DNA of 5,203 nucleotides, taken from NCBI GenBank assembly GCA_024639625.1, contig JAHEIA010000266.1, positions 1-5,203 of the forward strand. The letters run 5' to 3'. Positions 1-5,203 of this stretch are shown one piece after another (position 1 is the first letter of the stretch; each line of letters begins with the position of its first letter). Source of the stretch: Chromatiales bacterium. Lineage in GTDB: Bacteria; Pseudomonadota; Gammaproteobacteria; Chromatiales; Chromatiaceae. The translations under genes were made by a program, and so were the position numbers. The notes beneath the pieces were generated by a model. It was not told the DNA's origin. It saw only the letters and a list, made by a program, of their open reading frames with translations, and made no database searches.

Positions 1-660
1 ACCGTGCTCGCCGTAAGGGTTAGGACCCCGCTGGCGCTGTTGGCGACGCCGCCTGCCCCGTAGAGGCTGTAGTTATCGGTGATCGTACTAGCCGTCAGGT
101 TGGCCACACCTTCGTTTAACAAGCCACCGGGATCGTTGGCACCCTGATTGCCGGAGATGGTGCTCGCAGCGACGATCAGTAGACCGCTGGTATCGTTTAC
201 CACTCCGCCGACCCCGCCTAGACCATAAGAGCCACCGACGCCGTAGGCGAAGTTGTCGGTGATGCTGCTGTTTGCCAGACTGGCTGTGCCTATGTTCAGA
301 ACCCCTCCGCCAAAGGCGTTGTTTCTCGAGATCGTGCTGCCGCTGAGGTTGAGGCTGCCGCTGTTGTAGATGCCGCCGCCTAGACGGCCTGTGTTGTCCG
401 AGATTCTGCTTGCCGTGAGCTCCAGCATTCCGCCGTTGTCGATGCCACCGCCTTGCTCGGCGCTGTGGTTGCTGGAAACCGTGCTGTTGCTTAGCAGTAG
501 CGTGCCGTGATTGGCGATGGCTCCGGCGCTGGCCTGCGATCGGTTGTTCGAGACGACGCTATCCCTGAGACTGAGCCGGGCACCGGGAGCGTTGTAGAGG
601 GCGCCGCCGGTGGTGGTGCCGCGCACCTCGCCGTTGCGCAGGGTCAGCGCGTTGAGGGTA
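1..660 (-). repeat. Beta-helix coil repeats inside the secreted protein
   Basis: The encoded protein carries seven complete copies of an S-x-[IV]-[ST]-x-N strand-turn motif: SVVSNN, STVSSN, SRISDN, STISRN, SSITDN, STISGN and STITDN. An eighth begins at the window edge. Spacing between copies is 25, 25, 24, 23, 35, 25 and 27 residues, so one coil has an insertion of about ten residues (a Gly/Tyr-rich loop, YGVGGSYGLGG). At DNA level the copies are diverged, so this is an old protein-level repeat and not a fresh tandem duplication. Confidence 0.75.
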
Positions 661-1073
661 AGGTCCCCGCCCGCAGCAACGTGAAACATCCGAAAGCCGG
701 CCGCACTGGCGGCGTTGCGCTCGATGGTAGAGGAATTGCCTTCCACCCTGATGGCGCTGGTCACCGAGGGCAGCCCATTGTTGCCGTTGGTCAGGTTGTG
801 GATGGCGTTCAGGGTGTAGATGCTGGCCGCCGCCAGATGGATGCTGTCCGGGCCGGACCCGGCCGGGCAGTCGCCGTGTAGCTGGGCGTCCGCGTTGGCG
901 TTTTCCAGCGCCTCGATCAGGCTGCACAGGCCGTCGGCTGCGCTTGCCACGGCACCTGCGGCCACGCTCATGTCTGCGGCCTGGGCGGGGGATACGGCTG
1001 CCGCCGCAAGAATTTCCGCAACCAGCAGTGTGAGCAGCTTGCGCCGGCTGGGTGTCCCTGCTGGTCGTTCCAT
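1..1073 (-). CDS. Secreted beta-helix repeat protein with CSLREA-like N-terminal domain (3' end outside window)
   Basis: Open from an ATG at 1073 to the left edge, giving 357 complete codons. The start is supported by AAGGAG five bases upstream. Residues 1-33 form a signal peptide: a basic SRRK at 9-12, a hydrophobic stretch and an AQA-A cleavage-like site around 30-33. Residues about 42-88 match the CSLREA-domain pattern: ADG-x-CSLIEA (C50-A55, Ile in place of the usual Arg), ANAD, a second Cys in DCPAGSGPDSI (C69) and IYTL. From about residue 138 the chain is a series of degenerate repeats of the type S-x-[IV]-[ST]-x-N followed by a Gly-rich GGG[IV]xN turn, typical of right-handed parallel beta-helices. 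Such proteins are exported and often surface-bound or released, and the function of the family is generally unknown. The C-terminus, where an anchor or sorting domain would lie, is missing. Export and fold are well supported; the role (adhesin, matrix or lyase-like) is open. Confidence 0.88.
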   Translation of the reverse strand, partial: MERPAGTPSRRKLLTLLVAEILAAAAVSPAQAADMSVAAGAVASAADGLCSLIEALENANADAQLHGDCPAGSGPDSIHLAAASIYTLNAIHNLTNGNNGLPSVTSAIRVEGNSSTIERNAASAAGFRMFHVAAGGDLTLNALTLRNGEVRGTTTGGALYNAPGARLSLRDSVVSNNRSQASAGAIANHGTLLLSNSTVSSNHSAEQGGGIDNGGMLELTASRISDNTGRLGGGIYNSGSLNLSGSTISRNNAFGGGVLNIGTASLANSSITDNFAYGVGGSYGLGGVGGVVNDTSGLLIVAASTISGNQGANDPGGLLNEGVANLTASTITDNYSLYGAGGVANSASGVLTLTAST

Positions 1074-1078
1074 CGCGT

Positions 1079-1084
1079 CTCCTT
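1079..1084 (-). promoter_or_regulatory. Ribosome binding site of the beta-helix gene
   Basis: On the minus strand the sequence reads AAGGAG, then five bases (ACGCG), then ATG. This is a near-ideal Shine-Dalgarno sequence and spacing, and it fixes the start at 1073. Confidence 0.8.
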
Positions 1085-1115
1085 GCTGTGAGTCCCTTTG
1101 CAACCCGCACGGACG

Positions 1116-1144
1116 ACTATAACAACCGGGTAGGGGTGCCGCAA
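1116..1144 (-). promoter_or_regulatory. Candidate sigma70-type promoter for the beta-helix gene
   Basis: On the minus strand TTGCGG (1144-1139) is followed by a 17-base spacer and TATAGT (1121-1116). The -10 box matches the consensus in five of six bases and the -35 box in the first three. Transcription would start near 1109, giving a leader of about 36 bases before the ATG at 1073 and leaving the Shine-Dalgarno intact. Position and spacing are good; the call rests on pattern alone. Confidence 0.5.
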
Positions 1145-1166
1145 CGGGGAGTAGTCCGCGGCGCCG

Positions 1167-1195
1167 TTGACGGCTCCCCCGGTGCGGATTCTTTT
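1167..1195 (+). promoter_or_regulatory. Weak candidate promoter for the TIGR03032-TPR-GT9 gene
   Basis: TTGACG at 1167-1172 matches the -35 consensus in five of six bases. Seventeen bases later TCTTTT (1190-1195) is a poor -10 box with three matches. A start near 1202 would give a leader of roughly 30 bases. The strong -35 with a weak -10 suggests either low or activator-dependent transcription, or a chance match. No better pair was seen on this strand of the intergenic region. Confidence 0.3.
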
Positions 1196-1230
1196 CCAGT
1201 GAAGGCAATCTGCGCTACCCTCGAAGCGCC

Positions 1231-3555
1231 ATGGCCGCTCCTTTCGCCAGCCAACACAGCCCGAGCTTTCCTGCGCTGCTGCGCGAGCTCGGCGTATCGC
1301 TTGCGGTATCCACCTATCAGGCCGGGCAGTTGATACTTCTTCGCGATCAAGGTGGGGTGCTGAACACGCACTTCTGTGCCCTGGATACGCCCATGGGCGT
1401 AGCGACAAGCCGCGAGCGCTTGACCGTGGGCACCGGCTTCCAGGTCTGGGAGTACGCGAACCTGCCGGCGGTGACCAGCAAACTCCCCGCGGCCATGGCT
1501 GGGTGCGACGCCTGCTACCTGCCGCGGCGAGTGCACGTCACCGGCGATATCGACAGCCACGAGTTGGCCTATGCCGGCGATCAGACCCTCTGGCTGGTCA
1601 ACACCCGGATGTCCTGCCTCTGCACCCTGGAGCGCGGCTACAGCGCGGTGCCCCGTTGGCGGCCGTTCTTTGTCAGTGCCTACGATCTCGGCGACCGCTG
1701 CCACCTGAACGGTCTCGCCATGCGCGAAGGGGCGCCCGCGTATGTTACCGCCCTGGGAGAGACGGACACGCCGGGCGGCTGGCGCGAGCGCAAGGCGGAA
1801 GGCGGCGTTCTGCTCCAGGTGGACACGCAGAGGGTGCTGGCCCGGGACCTTTCCATGCCGCACTCGCCGCGCTGGCATGGGGGGAAGCTGTGGTTTCTCG
1901 AATCCGGGGTGGGTGCGCTCTCCTTCCTGGATGCGGCGGCCAACCGCACGCGTCGGGTTGCGGAACTGCCGGGTTTTACTCGGGGATTGGATTTCGTCGG
2001 ACGCTACGCCTTTGTGGGGCTGTCCCAGGTGCGCGAGACCGCGGTATTTGCTGGCCTGCCGCTGACCGCCCGGGTAGCGGAGCGCCAGTGCGGGGTATTC
2101 GTGGTGGATACGGAGCGCCGCCAGGTGGTGGCCATGGTCAGCTTTAGCGGTTCGGTCCGGGAGATCTTTGCGGTGCAGGTTTTACCCTGGCGCTGCCCGG
2201 CTGTGCTGGATATGGACGATCCGCTGGTGCCGGTTTCCTATGCGCTGCCGGACGCCGCGCTCGCAGAGGTGGCCCCGACCGACCCGGTCCAGAGGCAGCT
2301 CGAGCGGGCTGCAGCGCTGCAGCAACAGGGTGCTTTGGACAAAGCCCTGGAGATCTATCAGGCCGTCCGGCAAGGTCATCCGGAGAACCTGGTTGCCGGT
2401 TTTCGACTGGGGGTGGCGTTGGCGGAGGCGGAGCGCTACCGCGAGGCACTGAGCGAACTGGATCGCGTGCTCCGGCACCAGCCGCAGCATGCGGAGGCCG
2501 CCAATGCGCGTGGACACTGTCTTGCTCGGCTCGGAGAACTAGCGCCCGCGCTCGCCGCCTACGAGCAGGCCATTGCGGTCGATCGCCAATATGCCGCGGC
2601 TCACTTCAATCGCGGGGTTGTCCTGCTCCAACTCGGGCGCTACCGGGAGGCCTGGCCCGAGTATGAATGGCGCAGTCAGTTGCCGGGAGCCTCGTCTTTT
2701 CCATGTCCCCAGCCGTTGTGGCAGGGGCAGGACATATCCGAACAGATCCTGCTGGTGCACACGGAGAACGATCTCGGGGAGGCCTTGCTGTTCGCCCGAT
2801 TCTTGCCGCGTGCCGCAGGCCGGTGCCGAAAGCTGGTGCTGGTTTGCCCCGAATCCCTGCGCGAGCTGTTCGCAGCAGTCGAGGGGGTAGCCGAGCTTCA
2901 CAACCCCGATGCCATACCCCTCGATTGTTTCGACCTGTATTGCCCGATCTCCGGCCTGCCGGGGCGCTTGGATGTGACCCTGGAGAGCCTGTCGGGGGGC
3001 ACAACCTATTTGCATACTCCCCACCAGCGGCCCGTTCCCGCGCCGGGGAGAGGGCGTGCGGCAAGGATCGGGGTGGCTTGGTCGGATTGGGGGGGCGGGG
3101 GCCCGCGGCCGGGGCACCGGTTGGCGCTTCGCTCGTTACTGCCGCTTTTTGACGAGGCAGGTTGCGAGTGGTTCAGTCTACAAAGATCGCTTGCCCGGGA
3201 GGACGCGACGCTTCTCGAGGAGCGGGGGGTGCACAATCTGGAATCAAAGCTCACTGATTATTCGCGCGTCGCCGCGTACCTGGATACCCTGGATCTCCTA
3301 TTGACTGGCGACAACGTGCTCGCCCACCTGGCGGGAGCGCTGGGCAAACCGGTGTGGATCTTGTTGGACATCAGTCCGCAGTGGTATTGGTTGCGCGAGC
3401 GTGAGGCCAGTCCTTGGTACCCGACCGCACGCTTGTTCAGACGCGTGCCCGGAGCCGGCTGGGAGGGGTCGATCGAGCGGGTGCGGGCATCGCTTGAGAA
3501 GTTCCGGCTGCCCGGACCGGAGCGGAACTCTAATCCACAAGCGGAATCACCTTGA
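1231..3555 (+). CDS. TIGR03032/DUF4915 domain - TPR - glycosyltransferase-9-like fusion protein
   Basis: The protein has 774 residues and no signal peptide or membrane segment, so it is probably cytoplasmic. Residues 1 to about 335 carry the motif series I associate with TIGR03032 (DUF4915): STYQAG (27-32), HVTGDID (102-108), VNTRMSCLCTL (123-133), DRCHLNGL (155-162), TDTPGGWRE (178-186), LSMPHSPRW (207-215), GFTRGL (248-253) and LSQVRE (264-269). That family has no established function. Four consecutive 34-residue TPR units follow at about 353-386, 387-420, 421-454 and 455-486. Residues about 500-765 resemble the GT9-like domain often found after TPRs: LLVHTENDLGEALLFARF (near 506-523), LAHLAGALGKPVW (697-709), then SPQWYWL and SPWYPT (715-732). 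The catalytic-type positions are altered, so transferase activity is uncertain. The ATG at 1231 is preceded only by a weak GAAG. An in-frame stop at 1168-1170 limits upstream extension, though CTG at 1210 with AAGG before it is a minor alternative. The gene is divergent from the secreted beta-helix gene. Confidence 0.88.
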   Translation: MAAPFASQHSPSFPALLRELGVSLAVSTYQAGQLILLRDQGGVLNTHFCALDTPMGVATSRERLTVGTGFQVWEYANLPAVTSKLPAAMAGCDACYLPRRVHVTGDIDSHELAYAGDQTLWLVNTRMSCLCTLERGYSAVPRWRPFFVSAYDLGDRCHLNGLAMREGAPAYVTALGETDTPGGWRERKAEGGVLLQVDTQRVLARDLSMPHSPRWHGGKLWFLESGVGALSFLDAAANRTRRVAELPGFTRGLDFVGRYAFVGLSQVRETAVFAGLPLTARVAERQCGVFVVDTERRQVVAMVSFSGSVREIFAVQVLPWRCPAVLDMDDPLVPVSYALPDAALAEVAPTDPVQRQLERAAALQQQGALDKALEIYQAVRQGHPENLVAGFRLGVALAEAERYREALSELDRVLRHQPQHAEAANARGHCLARLGELAPALAAYEQAIAVDRQYAAAHFNRGVVLLQLGRYREAWPEYEWRSQLPGASSFPCPQPLWQGQDISEQILLVHTENDLGEALLFARFLPRAAGRCRKLVLVCPESLRELFAAVEGVAELHNPDAIPLDCFDLYCPISGLPGRLDVTLESLSGGTTYLHTPHQRPVPAPGRGRAARIGVAWSDWGGGGPRPGHRLALRSLLPLFDEAGCEWFSLQRSLAREDATLLEERGVHNLESKLTDYSRVAAYLDTLDLLLTGDNVLAHLAGALGKPVWILLDISPQWYWLREREASPWYPTARLFRRVPGAGWEGSIERVRASLEKFRLPGPERNSNPQAESP

Positions 3556-3565
3556 TGGAAGCGAG

Positions 3566-3760
3566 GTGGCGTTGCTCGCCGAGGATATCCCGGCGCCGAG
3601 CGCGCGCATCGAGATCCCCGGCTTCAGCGGCCCCTCTCTGCATTTCCCTCCGCCACGCATGGGGCGAAACCCCAGAACCCGACAGCTGCTCTACGACGAG
3701 CTATGCACGTCACTTCAAATCGAGCGCAATCCACGTGATGCCATCGTTAGCTCTATCTGA
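3566..3760 (+). CDS. Possible small protein or frameshifted C-terminal remnant
   Basis: The frame is open through the end of the upstream gene and closes at TGA 3758-3760. A GTG at 3566 would give 64 residues; an ATG at 3659 would give 33. The stretch looks like real protein: third codon positions are mostly G or C, and residues include AEDIPAPSARIEIPGFSG and RTRQLLYDELCTSLQIE, with a balanced mix of acidic, hydrophobic and basic residues. The other plus-strand frame here, which starts at an ATG overlapping the upstream stop (3555), is Arg/Ser-rich and looks like a shadow. No good Shine-Dalgarno precedes the GTG (only GGAAGCGAG). The last eight bases overlap the end of the convergent minus-strand gene. 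I do not recognise a family. It may be a small gene, the remnant of a larger one, or a lost extension of the upstream protein. Confidence 0.3.
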   Translation: MALLAEDIPAPSARIEIPGFSGPSLHFPPPRMGRNPRTRQLLYDELCTSLQIERNPRDAIVSSI

Positions 3761-4364
3761 ATTCAATTCTGATCGTTTCGACAATCGGCTGGAAGTGGTT
3801 CCGTGCGGAAATCTTTGCGTGGGCAAGACACTCTGCCAACTCGGAAGCGGTCCCGTTCATACCGCGTGTCCGCCCAGGCTCATCGTCTTCCTGACGGGCA
3901 TAGAACGGAGCGGCGTCGCCAACAGTAAGGAATTCCGTCGCGATCCTGTGCTCGACGGGCGCGCGGGTCTCGCTTCCGTTACGTGCTGCTGCCTGAGGCT
4001 CGTTGATATGGTGGATGGTTTCCGTGTGGATCCGTCGGATCGCGCGCGCTAACAGCGTTCCCATCTCGCTGGACGTCTTGCTGATACTCTCGACCTGATA
4101 CTGAAGAACGTGATCAGCGATTTCGAATCCGAAGCGTCTTGCGGTCAGTCGGTAGAAGACATACAACTGGTAGAGCCGGGCATACCCCTCGAACAGGTCT
4201 TCCAGTACCGAAGGGATCTTTGTCTCCGGAGAGCGCCAGTCGTCGAAGGGCGGTTCCCGTCGGCGCATCTGGCGCAGAGGAATTTTCGCGAATCTTTCCA
4301 GTGTGGTTCCCGCGGCTTCTTGTTTCCGTCCTAACGTTGCTTGGATCTTGTTCAGAATCGACAT
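3753..4364 (-). CDS. Hypothetical 203-residue helical protein
   Basis: Starts at ATG 4364 with AGGGAG five bases upstream and ends with TAG at 3753-3755. I do not recognise a family. It has no signal peptide or transmembrane segment, so it is probably cytoplasmic. The N-terminus is basic (NKIQATLGRKQ, then PLRQMRRREPPFDDW). Residues about 50-115 look like long amphipathic helices rich in Leu, Tyr, Phe and Arg (LEDLFEGYARLYQLYVFYRL, then RFGFEIADHVLQYQVESISK). The last 80 residues are more polar and less ordered (ARQEDDEPGRTRG) and end in a short helix-like stretch. It lies 56 bp downstream of the GGDEF gene on the same strand, so co-transcription is plausible. Base composition is lower in GC than the left part of the window. 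The strong ribosome binding site and non-repetitive composition support a real gene. Confidence 0.65.
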   Translation of the reverse strand: MSILNKIQATLGRKQEAAGTTLERFAKIPLRQMRRREPPFDDWRSPETKIPSVLEDLFEGYARLYQLYVFYRLTARRFGFEIADHVLQYQVESISKTSSEMGTLLARAIRRIHTETIHHINEPQAAARNGSETRAPVEHRIATEFLTVGDAAPFYARQEDDEPGRTRGMNGTASELAECLAHAKISARNHFQPIVETIRIEFR

Positions 4365-4369
4365 AACTA

Positions 4370-4375
4370 CTCCCT
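4370..4375 (-). promoter_or_regulatory. Ribosome binding site of the 203-residue gene
   Basis: On the minus strand AGGGAG is followed by TAGTT and the ATG at 4364. This selects the 203-residue frame over the overlapping minus-strand frame that begins at 4413. Confidence 0.7.
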
Positions 4376-4420
4376 GATTTCCGTGTCAGCAACTCGTAGA
4401 TTGGATAACTCAAAACCGTC

Positions 4421-5203
4421 TTAGTCTTTGTTAGCCCCCCTCGAGATGATGTTTGCGGCCTGGATCAAAAAATCCCGCTCTTGTTTGATCTGCTGAATCT
4501 CCGTGCGCAACCGCGCCAGTTCTCCTGTTTCCGTACTCGGGGTGGTCGTTTCGGCCCCCGCTCTTCCAGGCGGCTTCTCGCCAAGCCGCCGTTCGCCCTG
4601 CGCGCCCTTCGCAGCAGCAGGGATCGCTTTCTTTGTCGCTGAGGAAGCCTGGAAAAGGCAATAGCGATTCTTCCCTTGGTTCTTCGCCTCGTACATTGCG
4701 CTGTCCGCATTCCTGATCAGGCTGGTGGGTTCGGTGCCGTGGTCGGGGCAAATTGCAATGCCGATACTCATAGTGACAGTGAGTTTGACGTTTTCAAACT
4801 CAATCGGGCTCCTGGTAGTTTCGAAGAGGCGTCGCGCAACGTCTGCGGTGTCTTGGGGCTTGCCGATGTCGGACAGTAGTAGCAGGAACTCATCTCCCCC
4901 GAATCGCGCGACGTTTTTCCCCTCTGTCCCCTGGTGGCGCCCCACAAGGTCTGTTTCCCGGATCACGTTCGCCAGGCGCTTCGCGACGGTCTTGAGGATA
5001 TGGTCACCGGAATGGTGGCCAAAGGCGTCGTTGATGTGTTTGAAATTGTCGATGTCGACAAACAGGATTGCGGCCTTCCCGTTTCTCCTCACCGTGGCCA
5101 AGAGCTCCCGGCGCAGTGTCTCTTCAAAGTATTTGCGGTTCGGTAGACCTGTCAGTGCGTCATAATTGGCCAGGCGGCCGATCGATGCATTGCCGTTGCG
5201 CAG
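4421..5203 (-). CDS. GGDEF-domain diguanylate cyclase, C-terminal part (5' end outside window)
   Basis: Open from the right edge to TAA at 4421-4423, giving 260 visible residues. An internal TTG at 5101 is not the start, because the domain begins upstream of it. Counting from the edge, YDALTGLPNR (14-23) opens the domain. FVDIDNFKHINDAFGHHSGD supplies the metal- and nucleotide-binding region, RFGGDEF (100-106) is an intact active-site signature, and SIGIAICPDHG, NADSAMYEAKNQGKNR and YCLF close the domain near 180. The signature predicts synthesis of cyclic di-GMP from two GTP. An RETD motif (82-85) is separated from GGDEF by 16 residues, where a classical RxxD inhibitory site has five. The last 80 residues are an Ala/Gly/Lys-rich linker followed by a coiled coil (about 227-252). 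Any N-terminal sensory domain is outside the window. The 203-residue gene follows 56 bp downstream. Confidence 0.93.
   Translation of the reverse strand: MRNGNASIGRLANYDALTGLPNRKYFEETLRRELLATVRRNGKAAILFVDIDNFKHINDAFGHHSGDHILKTVAKRLANVIRETDLVGRHQGTEGKNVARFGGDEFLLLLSDIGKPQDTADVARRLFETTRSPIEFENVKLTVTMSIGIAICPDHGTEPTSLIRNADSAMYEAKNQGKNRYCLFQASSATKKAIPAAAKGAQGERRLGEKPPGRAGAETTTPSTETGELARLRTEIQQIKQERDFLIQAANIISRGANKD

Noticed and set aside
559..1110. Minus-strand 183-codon frame inside the beta-helix gene
   Set aside because: It is Arg/Gly/Gln-rich and out of frame with the strongly supported secreted protein starting at 1073, which has signal peptide, CSLREA domain, repeats and ribosome binding site.
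1098..1123. TTGCAA and TATAAC as a plus-strand promoter
   Set aside because: The spacer is only 14 bases, too short for a typical sigma70 promoter; the same AT-rich patch works better as the minus-strand -10 box.
1117..1878. Minus-strand 253-codon frame antisense to the TIGR03032 domain
   Set aside because: It is a reverse-frame shadow of a conserved GC-rich gene, without a recognisable domain or good ribosome binding site.
3087..3115. G-run (GGGGGGGCGGGGG) as a possible quadruplex or frameshift site
   Set aside because: The reading frame continues cleanly into recognisable GT9-like motifs downstream, so there is no sign of a frameshift; it encodes a Gly-rich loop.
3555..4052. Plus-strand frame whose ATG overlaps the stop of the 774-residue gene (TGATG)
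   Set aside because: Although the overlap looks like translational coupling, the product is Arg/Ser/Ala-rich at first and then runs antisense to the better supported 203-residue gene.
4114..4413. Minus-strand 99-codon frame overlapping the start of the 203-residue gene
   Set aside because: It conflicts with the frame served by AGGGAG at 4370-4375, has no Shine-Dalgarno of its own and has a low-quality composition.
4725..5165. Plus-strand 146-codon frame antisense to the GGDEF gene
   Set aside because: It is a shadow of the intact GGDEF domain on the other strand.

Overview
The window comes from a high-GC Gram-negative bacterium, most likely a proteobacterium. A gamma- or betaproteobacterium would fit, but no taxonomic marker gene is present. 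The evidence is the GC-rich coding sequence, a secreted beta-helix protein with a CSLREA-type N-terminus, a TPR/glycosyltransferase-9-like protein and a GGDEF protein. No RNA gene, CRISPR array, complete mobile element or origin was found.

Layout. (1) Positions 1-1073, minus strand: the N-terminal 357 residues of a secreted, repetitive right-handed beta-helix protein with a signal peptide and a CSLREA-like domain; its C-terminus lies beyond the left edge. (2) Positions 1074-1230: a 157-bp divergent intergenic region with a good sigma70-like promoter candidate for the minus-strand gene and a weaker one for the plus-strand gene. (3) Positions 1231-3555, plus strand: a 774-residue three-part protein, with an N-terminal TIGR03032/DUF4915-type domain, four TPR units and a divergent GT9-like C-terminal domain. 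(4) Positions 3556-3760: a short stretch with a protein-like, GC3-rich frame of about 64 codons. It is either a small gene or a frameshifted or decayed fragment. (5) Positions 3753-4364, minus strand: an unrecognised 203-residue helical protein with a good ribosome binding site. (6) Positions 4421-5203, minus strand: the C-terminal 260 residues of a diguanylate cyclase (GGDEF) protein, cut by the right edge.

How the genes relate. The beta-helix gene and the TIGR03032-TPR-GT9 gene are divergently arranged. One is predicted to be exported and rich in Ser/Thr/Asn, the other looks like a cytoplasmic TPR-glycosyltransferase, so a substrate-enzyme relationship is possible but is only inference. The GGDEF gene and the 203-residue gene run in the same direction 56 bp apart and could be one transcript, which would place the unknown protein in a c-di-GMP context. 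By eye, the right part (after about 3760) is less GC-rich than the left part, so the window may join two segments of different history. No convincing rho-independent terminator was seen between the convergent genes near 3760.
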